Shown here piece after piece: positions 1 through 9,522 of a stretch of 64,000 nucleotides of DNA (positions within the stretch are counted from its first letter, which is position 1; each line of letters opens with the position of its first letter). A model generated the notes under the pieces. It was not told the DNA's origin, did not search any database, and worked only from the letters and a program-made list of their open reading frames with translations. The DNA is from Myceligenerans salitolerans (GTDB lineage: Bacteria; Actinomycetota; Actinomycetes; Actinomycetales; Cellulomonadaceae). The stretch covers positions 421,245-485,244 of the forward strand of contig NZ_JAFMPK010000047.1 of assembly GCF_017349295.1 (NCBI RefSeq), given 5' to 3'. Both the position numbers and the translations under genes were made by a program.

Positions 1-389
1 TCACCCGTCGCGAGCGGCCGCCGCCTGGTCCGGTTCATCAGCTTGTCGATGTCCCGGTCGAGATACATGTTGAACGCGTTCGCGCTCCCCGCCGCGAGCG
101 CCCCGCCGACCAGCGTGGCCAGCATCAGGCCGACCGAGGGCCAGCCGCGCTCCGCAAGGATCATGGTGGGAACGGTCGTGACCAGCAGCAGCTCGATCAC
201 GCGGGGTTTGGTCAGCGCGACGTACGCGCCCACCCGCCGCCGGACCCGGCCGCCCGCGCGCCGGTCGTAGTTGGCGAGCCCCTCCCGCACGTCGCCGGAC
301 TCCTCGACCGCCGGGACGGGCCCCGGCGCCGGTGTCCCGGCCGTGGCGGCAGACGCACTGTCCATGGACGACGGCGATGCTGTGCTCAC
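1..389 (-). CDS. ctaB: Protoheme IX farnesyltransferase (heme O synthase), N-terminal part, cut by window edge
   Basis: Heme O synthase is a UbiA-superfamily integral membrane enzyme that farnesylates heme b for cytochrome oxidase. The minus-strand frame continues past base 1, so only about 129 residues are visible. After a disordered Ala/Pro-rich N-terminus comes the family signature [18 protein letters not shown], a first membrane segment, and the prenyl-diphosphate-binding motif [12 protein letters not shown] followed by MNRTRRRPL. The in-frame GTG at 389 gives the longest plausible start and an ATG at 365 is the alternative. It is divergent from tkt, the usual actinobacterial arrangement. 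Family assignment is firm and the start is not. Confidence 0.9.
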   Translation of the reverse strand, partial: MSTASPSSMDSASAATAGTPAPGPVPAVEESGDVREGLANYDRRAGGRVRRRVGAYVALTKPRVIELLLVTTVPTMILAERGWPSVGLMLATLVGGALAAGSANAFNMYLDRDIDKLMNRTRRRPLATG

Positions 390-590
390 GAGATGGACGT
401 TCCGTTCGGCGGTGCGGACAAGGCCTGCCCATGGTACGCCGCCCACCCGACCGGTCGCCTCCTCGCGAGGGAGGCACGAATGTGACGTTCGCGACGAGCC
501 GCCACGGCTCGTTCCGCCCGCCCGCCGGAGCCCGCACGGCAGGCGGGCGTACACGGAGCGGACAGCTCGACGCGAGTGTCTGGGTGCGGT

Positions 591-598
591 TATAGGGT
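591..598 (+). promoter_or_regulatory. Possible -10 element for tkt in the 299-bp ctaB/tkt divergent gap
   Basis: TATAGGGT at 591-598 fits the actinobacterial -10 consensus TAnnnT and lies about 90 bases before the tkt ATG. No good -35 is visible. The rest of the 390-688 gap shows no gene, only an inverted repeat CCTCCTCGCGAGGGAGG near 457-473. Confidence 0.35.
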
Positions 599-688
599 GA
601 GTTCGGTATCCACGGCGGCCGCCCGAAGCCGCCGCCGCACGTACGACCCGCGCGGCTGCCTGCGCCGGCGGTGAGAAGAGGATTCGAG

Positions 689-2797
689 ATGACGTTCGAC
701 CCCACCCTGTCCCCGCTCGACTGGTCCGAGCTCGACCAGCGCGCGGTGACGTCGATCAAGGCGCTCGCGGCCGATGCCGTGGAGAAGGTCGGCAACGGGC
801 ACCCCGGCACCGCGATCTCCCTGGCTCCCGCCGCCTACCTCCTGTTCCAGAAGGCGATGCGCCACGACCCGGCCGACCCGGAGTGGGTGGGCCGTGACCG
901 GTTCGTGCTGAGCGCCGGGCATTCCTCCCTGACGATCTATCTCCAGCTCTTTCTCGCGGGCTACGGCCTGGAGATGGAGGACCTCGCCGCGCTGCGCACG
1001 TGGGGCTCCAAGACGCCGGGCCACCCCGAGTACCGCCACACCGCGGGTGTCGAGATCACGACCGGCCCGCTGGGCCAGGGGCTGGCGTCGGCCGTGGGCA
1101 TGGCGTTCGCCGCCCGCCGCGAGCGGGGGCTGCTCGACCCGGACGCCGCGCCCGGCACGTCCCCGTTCGACCACCACGTGTATGTCATCGCGTCCGACGG
1201 CGACCTCCAGGAGGGCGTCACCAGCGAGGCGTCGTCGCTCGCGGGGCACCAGCAGCTCGGCAACCTCGTGCTGATCTGGGACGACAACCGGATCTCGATC
1301 GAGGACAACACCGACATCGCGTTCACCGAGGACGTCCTGGCCCGCTACGCCGCGTACGGCTGGCACACGCAGAGGGTGGACTGGACGTCGGGCGGCACCG
1401 GGTACGCCGAGGACGTCGAGGGCCTCGCGGCCGCGATCGAGGCCGCCAAGGCGGAGACCGGCAAGCCGTCGATCATCGCGCTGCGCACCATCATCGGCTG
1501 GCCGTCCCCCGGCAAGCAGAACACCGGCGGGATCCACGGCTCGAAGCTCGGTGGCGAGGAGCTGGCGGGCCTGAAGCGTGAGCTCGGTCTCGACCCGGAG
1601 GCCTCGTTCCACATCGACGACGACGTCCTGGCGTACACCCGCGCCGTCGCGGACCGCCAGGCGGCGGAGCGCACCGCGTGGGAGGAGGCCTACGCGTCCT
1701 GGCGTACGGAGAACCCCGAGCGCGCCGCGCTGCTGGACCGCCTCACGAGGCACGAGCTCCCCGAGGGCTGGACCGACGCGCTGCCGGAGTTCGCGGCCGA
1801 CACGGACAAGGGCATGGCCACCCGCGCCGCGTCCGGCAAGGTGCTCACCGCTCTCAAGGACGTGCTGCCGGAGCTGTGGGGCGGTTCCGCCGACCTCGCG
1901 GGCTCGAACAACACGACGATGGACGGCGAACCGTCGTTCGTCCCGGCCGAGCACGCGACGAAGAAGTTCCCGGGCACCCCCTACGGGCGCACGCTGCACT
2001 TCGGCATCCGCGAGCACGGCATGGGCGCGATCCTCAACGGCATCGTGCTGCACGGCCTGACCCGCCCCTACGGCGGCACGTTCCTGCAGTTCGCGGACTA
2101 CATGCGGGCGGCGGTGCGGCTCTCGGCCCTGATGGAGATCCCGACGACGTTCGTGTGGACGCACGACTCGATCGGCCTCGGCGAGGACGGCCCCACGCAC
2201 CAGCCCGTCGAGCACCTGGCGGCCCTGCGCGCCATCCCGAACCTCGACGTCGTGCGGCCGGCCGACGCCAACGAGACCGCCTGGGCGTGGCGCGGGATCC
2301 TCGAGAACAGGCAGAACCCGGCCGGCATCGTGCTCACCCGTCAGAACGTGCCGACGTTCCCGCGCGGCGCCGACGGCTTCGCAGGCGCCGAGGGCACCCT
2401 GCGGGGCGGCTACACCCTGCTGGACACCGAGGGCACGCCCGACGTGATCCTCATCGGTACCGGCTCCGAGGTGCAGCTCGCCGTGCAGGCCCGCGAGACC
2501 CTCGCCGCGGACGGCGTGCGGGCCCGCGTCGTGTCGATGCCGTCGGTGGAGTGGTTCGCCAGGCAGGACGAGTCGTACCGCGAGCAGGTGCTCCCGGCCG
2601 GCGTCCGGGCGCGCGTGTCGGTCGAGGCCGGTGTCGCGCAGGGCTGGCGCGAGCTCGTGGGCGACGCCGGCCGCAGCGTCTCGCTGGAGCACTACGGCGC
2701 CTCGGCGGACTACAAGACGCTCTTCACGGAGTACGGCATCACGGCCGAGGCCGTGGCGCAGGCCGCGAAGGACTCGATCGCCGCGGCCGGGGCCTGA
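689..2797 (+). CDS. tkt: Transketolase
   Basis: This 702-residue protein has the normal transketolase length. It transfers C2 ketol units between pentose phosphate and glycolytic sugar phosphates, using thiamine diphosphate and Mg2+ in the cytosol. Visible signatures are [20 protein letters not shown] near the N-terminus, the TPP/Mg motif beginning ASDGDLQEG, the pyrimidine-binding region [11 protein letters not shown], and the [20 protein letters not shown] loop. The ATG at 689 is chosen because AGAAGAGG lies at good spacing upstream. The in-frame GTG at 671 overlaps that ribosome site. It is the first gene of the co-directional tkt-tal-zwf-opcA-pgl set. Confidence 0.97.
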   Translation: MTFDPTLSPLDWSELDQRAVTSIKALAADAVEKVGNGHPGTAISLAPAAYLLFQKAMRHDPADPEWVGRDRFVLSAGHSSLTIYLQLFLAGYGLEMEDLAALRTWGSKTPGHPEYRHTAGVEITTGPLGQGLASAVGMAFAARRERGLLDPDAAPGTSPFDHHVYVIASDGDLQEGVTSEASSLAGHQQLGNLVLIWDDNRISIEDNTDIAFTEDVLARYAAYGWHTQRVDWTSGGTGYAEDVEGLAAAIEAAKAETGKPSIIALRTIIGWPSPGKQNTGGIHGSKLGGEELAGLKRELGLDPEASFHIDDDVLAYTRAVADRQAAERTAWEEAYASWRTENPERAALLDRLTRHELPEGWTDALPEFAADTDKGMATRAASGKVLTALKDVLPELWGGSADLAGSNNTTMDGEPSFVPAEHATKKFPGTPYGRTLHFGIREHGMGAILNGIVLHGLTRPYGGTFLQFADYMRAAVRLSALMEIPTTFVWTHDSIGLGEDGPTHQPVEHLAALRAIPNLDVVRPADANETAWAWRGILENRQNPAGIVLTRQNVPTFPRGADGFAGAEGTLRGGYTLLDTEGTPDVILIGTGSEVQLAVQARETLAADGVRARVVSMPSVEWFARQDESYREQVLPAGVRARVSVEAGVAQGWRELVGDAGRSVSLEHYGASADYKTLFTEYGITAEAVAQAAKDSIAAAGA

Positions 2798-2847
2798 GGC
2801 GCCCGGTCGCCGGGCACCCGAGCGCACATACGAGAGAGGAGCACGGC

Positions 2848-3957
2848 ATGAGTGAGCAGGCGAACCCCACCAAGCGGCTGTCCGAGGCGGGTGTGGCCAT
2901 CTGGCTCGACGACCTGTCGCGGGAACGGCTGAGGACGGGCAATCTCGCGGAGCTGGTCGAGGCACGGGATGTCGTGGGTGTCACCACGAACCCCACCATC
3001 TTCGCCGCCGCCCTGGCCCAGGGTGACGCGTACGACGCCGCCCTCGCCGAACTGGCCGGGAGCGACGTCGAGACCGCCGTGGAGCGGATCACCACCGACG
3101 ACGTCCGCGCCGCGGCCGACGTGCTGCGTGGCGTGTACGACCGCTCGGGCACGGTGGACGGGCGCGTGTCCATCGAGGTGGACCCTCGTCTCGCACGCGA
3201 CACCGAGGCGACGATCACCGTCGCGAAGCGGCTCTGGGCGACGGTCGACCGGCCGAACGTCATGATCAAGATCCCCGCCACGCTCGAGGGACTGCCCGCC
3301 ATCACCGCCGTGCTCGCCGAGGGGATCAGCGTGAACGTGACGCTGATCTTCTCCATCGAGCGGTACCGGGCCGTCATGGACGCCTTCCTGGCGGGTCTGG
3401 AGGCGGCGAGGGCGAACGGGCACGACCTGGCGCCCATCGGCTCCGTGGCGTCCTTCTTCGTCTCCCGCGTGGACTCGGAGGTCGACAAGCGCCTCGACGC
3501 CGTCGGCTCCGAGGAGGCCCTGGCCCTGCGCGGACAGGCCGCCATCGCGAACGCCCGCCTCGCGTACGCCGCGTACGAGGAGGTGTTCGCGAGTGAGCGC
3601 TGGTCCGCGCTCGCCGCCGCGGGAGCTCACCCGCAGCGCCCGCTGTGGGCGTCCACCGGCGTGAAGAACCCGGACTACCGCGACACCATGTACGTGGACG
3701 AGCTCGTCGTCGACGGCGTGGTCAACACGATGCCGGAGAAGACGCTCGACGCGTTCGCCGACCACGGCATCGTGCTGGCCGACACGGTCACCGGGACCGC
3801 CGGGACCGCGGCGGCCACGATCGCCGCGATCGAGGCGCACGGCATCTCCATGGCCGAGGTCACCCAGCTCCTGGAGGACGAGGGTGTGGTGAAGTTCGAG
3901 AAGAGCTGGAACGAGCTGCTGGCCACCACCCGGACCGGCCTCGACGATGCGAGCTGA
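2848..3957 (+). CDS. tal: Transaldolase
   Basis: This 369-residue actinobacterial-type transaldolase transfers a dihydroxyacetone unit between sedoheptulose 7-phosphate and glyceraldehyde 3-phosphate. The Schiff-base lysine lies in [13 protein letters not shown], and the N-terminal [13 protein letters not shown] motif appears here as [12 protein letters not shown], followed by GVTTNPTIF. The start is an ATG preceded by GAGAGGAG. It lies 50 bases after tkt and almost certainly shares its transcript. Length and motifs are all normal. Confidence 0.97.
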   Translation: MSEQANPTKRLSEAGVAIWLDDLSRERLRTGNLAELVEARDVVGVTTNPTIFAAALAQGDAYDAALAELAGSDVETAVERITTDDVRAAADVLRGVYDRSGTVDGRVSIEVDPRLARDTEATITVAKRLWATVDRPNVMIKIPATLEGLPAITAVLAEGISVNVTLIFSIERYRAVMDAFLAGLEAARANGHDLAPIGSVASFFVSRVDSEVDKRLDAVGSEEALALRGQAAIANARLAYAAYEEVFASERWSALAAAGAHPQRPLWASTGVKNPDYRDTMYVDELVVDGVVNTMPEKTLDAFADHGIVLADTVTGTAGTAAATIAAIEAHGISMAEVTQLLEDEGVVKFEKSWNELLATTRTGLDDAS

Positions 3958-4081
3958 GGCAGGGCGCAGCGAAGGTCGCGGGCCGGCGAAGGGGGCACGC
4001 GGCCGGAGCGGAGCACCACGAAGCCCGCGCGGCAACGCGGCAGGCTGACGAAGGAGGCGGCGGGCCTCGCCCCGCCGCGTA

Positions 4082-4113
4082 CCGGCGCCCGCGGCACGCG
4101 TGGCGGGCGCCGG
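4082..4113. terminator. GC-rich hairpin in the 213-bp tal-zwf gap
   Basis: CCGGCGCCCGC (4082-4092) pairs perfectly with GCGGGCGCCGG (4103-4113) across a 10-base loop. It lies about 125 bases after the tal stop and about 57 before the zwf start. There is no U tract, so it may attenuate or mark mRNA processing rather than end transcription fully. Confidence 0.45.
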
Positions 4114-4170
4114 GCGGCAGCGGCCGTGGGCCGACGTCGCGACATACCCGCACTATCTCGGAGGACGTCG

Positions 4171-5727
4171 TTGCGACCAGCAAGGATCAGTGCCGAACAG
4201 AACCCGCTTCGTGACCCCCTGGATCTGCGCCTGCCCCGCATCGCGGGGCCCTGCGGCCTGGTCATCTTCGGCGTCACGGGCGACCTGTCGCGCAAGAAGC
4301 TCATGCCCGCGGTGTACGACCTGGCCAACCGCGGCCTACTGCCGCCCGGTTTCGCGCTGACGGGCTTCGCCCGCCGCGAGTGGTCGGACCAGGATTTCGC
4401 CCAGATCGTGCACGACGCGGTCAAGGAGCACGCGCGCACGCCCTTCCGCGAGGCCACCTGGCGCCAGCTCGCGGAGGGCATCCGGTTCGTCGAGGGCTCG
4501 TTCGACGACGACGACGCGTTCCGCCGCCTGCGCCAGACCGTCGAGACACTGGACGCCGAACGGGGCACCGGAGGGAACCACGCCTTCTACCTCTCGGTGC
4601 CGCCGAGCGCGTTCCCGCTCGTGTGCCGGCAGCTCGCGAAGCACGGGCTGTCCGCCCCGGACACGGACCTGTCCGACGGCGAGGCCTGGCGGCGCGTCGT
4701 CATCGAGAAGCCGTTCGGCCACGACCTGGCGAGCGCCCGCGAGCTGGATGCCGTCGTCTCCGAGGTCTTCTCCCCGGACTCGGTGTTCCGCATCGACCAC
4801 TACCTGGGCAAGGAGACCGTCCAGAACATCCTGGCGCTGCGGTTCGCCAACCAGATGTTCGAGCCGATCTGGAACGCGAACTACGTCGACCACGTGCAGA
4901 TCACCATGGCCGAGGACATCGGCATCGGGGGCCGTGCGGGCTACTACGACGGGATCGGCGCGGCCCGCGACGTCATCCAGAACCATCTGCTGCAGCTGCT
5001 CGCGCTCGTCGCGATGGAGGAGCCGGTCACGTTCGACGCCGCCGAGCTGCGTGCCGAGAAGATCAAGGTGCTGTCGTCGCTGCGCCTGCCGAAGTCGCTG
5101 GGCAGGCACACCGCGCGCGGGCAGTACGGGCCGGCGTGGCAGGGCGGCGAGCAGGTCAACGGCTTCCTCCAGGAGGACGGCATCGCACCGGACTCCACCA
5201 CCGAGACGTACGCCGCGATCAAGGTGGACGTGGACAACCGCCGCTGGGCCGGCGTCCCGTTCTACCTGCGCAGCGGCAAGCGGCTGGGCCGGCGCGTCAC
5301 CGAGGTCGCCGTGGTGTTCAAGAAGGCACCGCACCTGCCGTTCGAGTCGTCGCTCACGTCCGAGCTCGGGAACAACGCCCTGGTCATCCGCGTACAGCCG
5401 GACGAGGGGGTGACGATGCGGTTCGGCGCCAAGGTCCCGGGCACGGCGATGCAGGTCCGCGACGTCACGATGGACTTCGGGTACGGGCACTCGTTCACGG
5501 AGTCCTCGCCCGAGGCGTACGAGCGCCTCATCCTCGACGTGCTGCTGGGCGACCCGCCGCTGTTCCCCACGCACGAGGAGGTCGAGCTCTCCTGGAAGGT
5601 GCTCGACCCGATCACGGCGTACTGGGCGAAGCAGGGCCGGCCGGACCAGTACGCGTCCGGGACGTGGGGACCGCCGTCGGCGGACGAGATGCTGGCCCGC
5701 GACGGCCGGGCCTGGAGGCGGCCGTGA
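4171..5727 (+). CDS. zwf: Glucose-6-phosphate dehydrogenase, probable TTG start
   Basis: This enzyme oxidises glucose 6-phosphate to 6-phosphogluconolactone, producing NADPH, as the first oxidative pentose phosphate step. GVTGDLSRKKLMPAVYDLA is the nucleotide-binding glycine-rich start of the Rossmann domain, and RIDHYLGKETVQN is the substrate-binding motif with the catalytic His. The start chosen is TTG at 4171, preceded by GGAGGAC. From there the protein (518 residues) begins LRPARISAEQNPLRD and aligns in length with actinobacterial Zwf. No ATG or GTG is suitably placed. The frame is open further upstream to 4126, without a ribosome site. It precedes its partner opcA. Confidence 0.95.
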   Translation: MRPARISAEQNPLRDPLDLRLPRIAGPCGLVIFGVTGDLSRKKLMPAVYDLANRGLLPPGFALTGFARREWSDQDFAQIVHDAVKEHARTPFREATWRQLAEGIRFVEGSFDDDDAFRRLRQTVETLDAERGTGGNHAFYLSVPPSAFPLVCRQLAKHGLSAPDTDLSDGEAWRRVVIEKPFGHDLASARELDAVVSEVFSPDSVFRIDHYLGKETVQNILALRFANQMFEPIWNANYVDHVQITMAEDIGIGGRAGYYDGIGAARDVIQNHLLQLLALVAMEEPVTFDAAELRAEKIKVLSSLRLPKSLGRHTARGQYGPAWQGGEQVNGFLQEDGIAPDSTTETYAAIKVDVDNRRWAGVPFYLRSGKRLGRRVTEVAVVFKKAPHLPFESSLTSELGNNALVIRVQPDEGVTMRFGAKVPGTAMQVRDVTMDFGYGHSFTESSPEAYERLILDVLLGDPPLFPTHEEVELSWKVLDPITAYWAKQGRPDQYASGTWGPPSADEMLARDGRAWRRP

Positions 5728-5815
5728 TGGTCGGCCGAACGCGGCGGCACCACCCGCGAAGGGCGGGAACGATGACGACGCCGGAGCGCGAAGGAACCAC
5801 CTCGAAGGGCGGAAC

Positions 5816-6742
5816 ATGATTATCGACATGCCCGACACCACCGCCAACGACGTCAACCGGCGGCTGGTCCGGTTGCGCGACGAGGGCGGTGCGGTCGCTC
5901 TGGGACGCGTGCTCACGCTCGTGGTCCTCGCCGACGAGCGGGACGTCGAGGAGGCGGTCGCCACGACGAACGACGCCAGCCGCGAGCACCCGTGCCGGGT
6001 CATCGTGGTGGCGCCGACCGGTGACGGCGAGGCTCGCCTGGACGCCCAGATCCGTGTCGGCGGGGACGCCGGCGCGTCCGAGGTCGTGGTGCTGCGGGCG
6101 TCCGGCCCGCTGCTGGAGCGCCGCGACACCCTCGTGATGCCGCTGCTGCTGCCCGACGCTCCCATCGTGGCCTGGTGGCCGCGTGAGGCGCCGGCGGAAC
6201 CCTCCGCCGACCCGGTCGGTGCCATGGCGCACCGGCGGATCACGGACACCACGGCCGTCGAGGACCCGATCGCGATGCTGCACGCCCTGCCCGCCGTCTC
6301 GCGGCCGGGCGACACGGACCTCGCCTGGGCTCGCGTGACGCTGTGGCGGGCGCTCATCGCGGCCGCCGTCGAGCAGCCCCCCTTCGAGTCCGTGCACGGC
6401 GTGCGCGTCGAGGGCGAGGTGCGGCACACGTCGCTGCACCTGCTGGCGGCATGGCTCGGTGACCGGCTCGGCGCGACCGCCACGGTCGTGCCGGTCGACG
6501 GCGCCGAGGCCATCACGCGGGTGGTCCTGCAGCGCAAGGACGGCGACATCGTGCTCGACCGGCCCGACGGCCGCGTCGTCACGATCACCCAGCCGGGCAA
6601 GCCGGAACGACGGATCTCCCTGCCGATCCGCAAGCTCAACGAAGCTCTCATCGAGGAGCTGCGCCGCCTCGACCCCGACGAGGTGTACGAGCAGACGCTG
6701 GCCAAGGGCCTGCCCCTGGTCGAGGTGGAGGGCGCGGCATGA
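5816..6742 (+). CDS. opcA: Glucose-6-phosphate dehydrogenase assembly protein OpcA
   Basis: OpcA (308 residues) is the assembly and redox-sensing partner of Zwf, found next to zwf in actinobacteria and cyanobacteria. The start MIIDMPDTTANDVNRRLVRL and the following EGGAVALGRVLTLVVL match the typical family N-terminus. PDAPIVAWWPREAP in the middle is the characteristic tryptophan-containing segment. A ribosome site (GAAGGGCGG) lies just before the ATG. It follows zwf after 88 bases and overlaps pgl by four bases (ATGA), implying translational coupling. No catalytic residues are expected. Confidence 0.95.
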   Translation: MIIDMPDTTANDVNRRLVRLRDEGGAVALGRVLTLVVLADERDVEEAVATTNDASREHPCRVIVVAPTGDGEARLDAQIRVGGDAGASEVVVLRASGPLLERRDTLVMPLLLPDAPIVAWWPREAPAEPSADPVGAMAHRRITDTTAVEDPIAMLHALPAVSRPGDTDLAWARVTLWRALIAAAVEQPPFESVHGVRVEGEVRHTSLHLLAAWLGDRLGATATVVPVDGAEAITRVVLQRKDGDIVLDRPDGRVVTITQPGKPERRISLPIRKLNEALIEELRRLDPDEVYEQTLAKGLPLVEVEGAA

Positions 6743-7617
6743 GCGGCGCGCCGGGAACGGCACCGGCGCCCGGGCCCGGGGGCGGCGCGGCGGGCGAGCG
6801 GCTCGTCGTCGTCCATCCCGACCCCGGCGTGCTGGCCGAGGCCGCGGCCGCACGCCTGCTCACCCGCATCCTCGACGTCCAGTCGGTGCGGTCCCCCGTG
6901 CACGTGGTGCTCACGGGGGGCACCGTGGGCATCCGCACGCTGGCCCGCGCCGCCGCCTCACCGCTCGTCGCGGCCGTGGACTGGAGCGGCGTGCACCTGT
7001 GGTGGGGCGACGAGCGGTTCCTGCCCGACGGCGATCCGGACCGCAACGAGACCCAGGCCCGCGAGGCGCTCGTCGACGCGCTGATCGCCGGGCACGGCCT
7101 GCCCGCCGAGAACGTGCACGCGATGCCGGGCCCGTCCTCCGTCGGTTCCCCCGAGGAGGGCGCCGAGGCCTACGCCGCGGAACTGGCACGGTTCGCCGTG
7201 GACCGGGGCGTGCCGGCTCCGGCGGCATCGGAGCCGGGCCGCGACGCCGGTGCGCAGGAGCCCGCGGGCCCGGCGGTGCCGGCGTTCGACGTGCTCCTCC
7301 TGGGCATGGGCCCCGACGGGCATGTCGCGTCCCTGTTCCCGGGACACGAAGGGCTGGGTGCCACGGGGGTGACGGTCGGCGTGCACGGGTCGCCGAAACC
7401 TCCGCCGGAGCGCGTGTCCCTGACGTTCGACGCCATCCGGGCGGCACGTGAGGTCTGGGTCGTCGCAGCGGGAGCGGAGAAGGCGGACCGGGCTGCCGCG
7501 GCCCTCGGTACGACGACGGACGGCGTCCCCGCCGCGGTGACGGACGTTCCGGCGGCCGGGGCCGTCGGCCGGGGCCGCACCCTCTGGCTCCTGGACGCCG
7601 CGGCGGCGAGCCGCTGA
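6739..7617 (+). CDS. pgl: 6-phosphogluconolactonase
   Basis: This 292-residue protein of the DevB/NagB-like fold hydrolyses 6-phosphogluconolactone, the product of the adjacent zwf gene. Signatures are the phosphate loop VLTGGTVGI, the WWGDERFLPDGDPDRNE motif and the LLGMGPDGHVASLFPGH motif with the catalytic His. A Pro/Ala/Gly-rich insertion lies near residues 155-175. Its ATG overlaps the opcA stop, so it is the last gene of the pentose phosphate set. The 3' end, including the stop codon, is the first copy of a 22-bp tandem repeat. Confidence 0.95.
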   Translation: MSGAPGTAPAPGPGGGAAGERLVVVHPDPGVLAEAAAARLLTRILDVQSVRSPVHVVLTGGTVGIRTLARAAASPLVAAVDWSGVHLWWGDERFLPDGDPDRNETQAREALVDALIAGHGLPAENVHAMPGPSSVGSPEEGAEAYAAELARFAVDRGVPAPAASEPGRDAGAQEPAGPAVPAFDVLLLGMGPDGHVASLFPGHEGLGATGVTVGVHGSPKPPPERVSLTFDAIRAAREVWVVAAGAEKADRAAAALGTTTDGVPAAVTDVPAAGAVGRGRTLWLLDAAAASR

Positions 7618-7666
7618 CAGGTACGCGGCGAGCCGCTGACGGGCACGGGGCGAGCCGCTGACAGGT
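7605..7666. repeat. 22-bp tandem repeat starting on the pgl stop codon
   Basis: GGCGAGCCGCTGAC followed by A/G and GG begins at 7605, 7627 and 7649, an exact 22-bp period. The pgl TGA (7615-7617) is inside copy 1. The rest of the 7618-7817 gap shows no gene. pgl and rbpA converge here. Confidence 0.8.
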
Positions 7667-7817
7667 ACCGGACCGTTGCGCGCGGGAGGCGCTCAGCGGT
7701 TCGCGCCGTACCTCGGCCGGGCTGGTCCGCCGCCCGCCGCGTACCCGGCCGGACGATGCCGACGGGTACGCGGCGGCGGACCGCTGTCGGTCTGCGGCCC
7801 TCCGGTGTGACCGCCCG

Positions 7818-8177
7818 TCAGCTGGCGATGCTGCCGCGGCGGGTGTGGAGCGCCTCCAGGGCCTCGGCGAGAAGCGCCGCGCCGTCCTCCTCCGAACGAC
7901 GTTCCTTCACGTAGGCCAGGTGCGTCTTGTACGGCTCGTTGCGCACCGGTGACGGCGGGTTCGCCGGGTCCATCCCCGCCGGGTACCCGCACTGCGGGCA
8001 GTCCCAGTGCACCGGGGCCTCCACGTCCTCACCGACGGAGAAGCTCGGTGCCGTCTCGTGTCCGTTCGCACACCAGTAGGAGACCTTCACGCGCGGGGCA
8101 GCCTCGCCCCGCTCGGTCTCGCCCATGGGGCCGGCGCCTACCCGGCTACCCCTGATCGCATGCCCGCCAGATGCCAC
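7818..8177 (-). CDS. rbpA: RNA polymerase-binding protein RbpA
   Basis: RbpA is an actinobacteria-specific RNA polymerase-binding protein that stabilises the open complex with the principal sigma factor. At 119 residues it has the usual length. The N-terminal tail contains IRGSRVGAG. A zinc-ribbon-like core has C36, H40, C60 and C63 (WCANGH and CPQCG). The C-terminal sigma-interaction helix reads KTHLAYVKERRSEEDGAALL. The start is a GTG preceded by GAGGGGACGAGG. It is a single gene converging on pgl, with secG upstream on the same strand. Confidence 0.92.
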   Translation of the reverse strand: MASGGHAIRGSRVGAGPMGETERGEAAPRVKVSYWCANGHETAPSFSVGEDVEAPVHWDCPQCGYPAGMDPANPPSPVRNEPYKTHLAYVKERRSEEDGAALLAEALEALHTRRGSIAS

Positions 8178-8237
8178 GTTCCTCGTCCCCTCCGTGAGGT
8201 TGGGTGGCCGACCGCCCGCGCGTCGGAAGCGCTCGGG

Positions 8238-8480
8238 TCAGCTGACCTTCTGAACCAGGCCGAGCAGCACGATGACCACGGTCCACACGAGCGCGAAGGC
8301 GACGGTGATGCGGTTCAGGTTCCGCTCGGCGACGCCGGAGGACCCGGCGCCCATGGAGATACCGCCGCCGAACATGTCGGAGAGACCGCCACCCTTGCCC
8401 TTGTGGAGCAGGACGAGCATGGTCAGGAAGGCACTGGTGAGCACCAGCAGAACCTGCAGGATGATGCGGAGCACGTCCAC
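8238..8480 (-). CDS. secG: Preprotein translocase subunit SecG
   Basis: This 80-residue inner-membrane protein is the small accessory subunit of the SecYEG translocon. Two membrane helices flank the conserved cytoplasmic loop (LRIILQVLLVLTSAFLTMLV; VAFALVWTVVIVLLGLV), and the loop holds HKGKGGGLSDMFGGG, the SecG hallmark. The start is a GTG. It lies downstream of tpiA on the same strand, as usual in actinobacteria, but a strong hairpin separates the two. Confidence 0.95.
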   Translation of the reverse strand: MDVLRIILQVLLVLTSAFLTMLVLLHKGKGGGLSDMFGGGISMGAGSSGVAERNLNRITVAFALVWTVVIVLLGLVQKVS

Positions 8481-8571
8481 GAAAACTTCACGTCCTCATC
8501 GGTCGGTGTGCCGGAGATCACTCCGGCGGCGGATCGGGATCAAGGGTAAGCGAGGGATACCCCGGAGAACG

Positions 8572-8604
8572 AACCCCCAGGTCAGGAGCCCTGAACTGGG
8601 GGTT
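8572..8604 (-). terminator. Terminator-like hairpin between tpiA and secG
   Basis: AACCCCCAG (8572-8580) pairs with CTGGGGGTT (8596-8604), and the inner arms TCAGG (8582-8586) and CCTGA (8590-8594) extend the stem across one mismatch to a 3-base loop. It sits about 75 bases after the tpiA stop. No U tract follows, as is common in high-GC actinobacteria. Confidence 0.6.
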
Positions 8605-8677
8605 GTCCACCGGGTTCGAGTCTCTCACACGGCGGCGTGCCGCCGCGCGAGCGACTGTGGAGTGTCGGTGCGCGTCC

Positions 8678-9472
8678 TCACACGGTCACGTGCGACTGGT
8701 AGCGCACGATCCTGCCGAACTCCTCGGGGTCGAGGCTGGCGCCCCCGACCAGGGCACCGTCGACATCGGGCTGCGCCATGATCTGCGCGACGTTGCCCGA
8801 CTTCACGGAGCCGCCGTACAGGACGCGCACGGCGCCCGCGAGCTCGGCGTCGTACAGCTCGGCGATCCGGGCGCGGATCGCGCCGCAGACCTCCTGCGCG
8901 TCCTGCGGCGTGGCGACCTCGCCCGTGCCGATCGCCCAGACCGGCTCGTACGCGACGACGACCTTCGCGACCTCCTCGGCCGAGAGCCCGTTCAGCGCGG
9001 CGTCGACCTGCGCGAGCGTGAAGGGAACCTGCTCGCCGGCCTTGCGGACGTGCAGCCCCTCCCCCACGCACAGGATCGGCGAGAGACCGTTCTTCAGTGC
9101 GGCGACCACCTTCGCGGCGACCAGCTCGTCGGACTCGTTGTGGTGCTCACGGCGCTCGGAGTGGCCCACCGCGACGTACGTGCAGCCCAGCTTGGCCAGC
9201 ATCGGGCCGGAGACCTCACCCGTGAACGCGCCCGACTCGTGCTGCGACAGGTCCTGTCCGCCGTAGCGGATGTCGAGCTTGTCGGCGTCGACCAGCGTCT
9301 GCACCGAGCGCAGGTCGGTGAACGGCGGGAGCACCGCGACCTCGACCGCGGCGTAGTCGTGCTTGGCGTCCTTCAGCGTCCAGGCCAGCTTCTGGACCGT
9401 GCTGATCGCCTGCTGGTGGTCCAGGTTCATCTTCCAGTTGCCCGCCATGAGCGGCGTGCGGTTCTCTGCCAT
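8678..9472 (-). CDS. tpiA: Triosephosphate isomerase
   Basis: This 264-residue TIM-barrel enzyme interconverts dihydroxyacetone phosphate and glyceraldehyde 3-phosphate. The N-terminal [10 protein letters not shown] holds the catalytic Asn/Lys, [10 protein letters not shown] holds the catalytic His, and [17 protein letters not shown] has the catalytic Glu and the flexible loop 6. [10 protein letters not shown] is the phosphate site. It is third in the gap-pgk-tpiA set and starts 50 bases after pgk. Confidence 0.97.
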   Translation of the reverse strand: MAENRTPLMAGNWKMNLDHQQAISTVQKLAWTLKDAKHDYAAVEVAVLPPFTDLRSVQTLVDADKLDIRYGGQDLSQHESGAFTGEVSGPMLAKLGCTYVAVGHSERREHHNESDELVAAKVVAALKNGLSPILCVGEGLHVRKAGEQVPFTLAQVDAALNGLSAEEVAKVVVAYEPVWAIGTGEVATPQDAQEVCGAIRARIAELYDAELAGAVRVLYGGSVKSGNVAQIMAQPDVDGALVGGASLDPEEFGRIVRYQSHVTV

Positions 9473-9522
9473 GGTTCCTCTTCTGCGTTGTTCGGTCAGG
9501 CCGGCACGTCGGGCCGGCTGCG

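Noticed and set aside
4336..6903. 855-codon minus-strand open frame over zwf-opcA-pgl
   Set aside because: Antisense to three well-supported genes; composition is biased and no motif is present.
8605..8640. tRNA-like GGTTCGAGTCTC string near the secG-tpiA hairpin
   Set aside because: Flanking bases cannot form a T-arm or acceptor stem; no anticodon arm is present.
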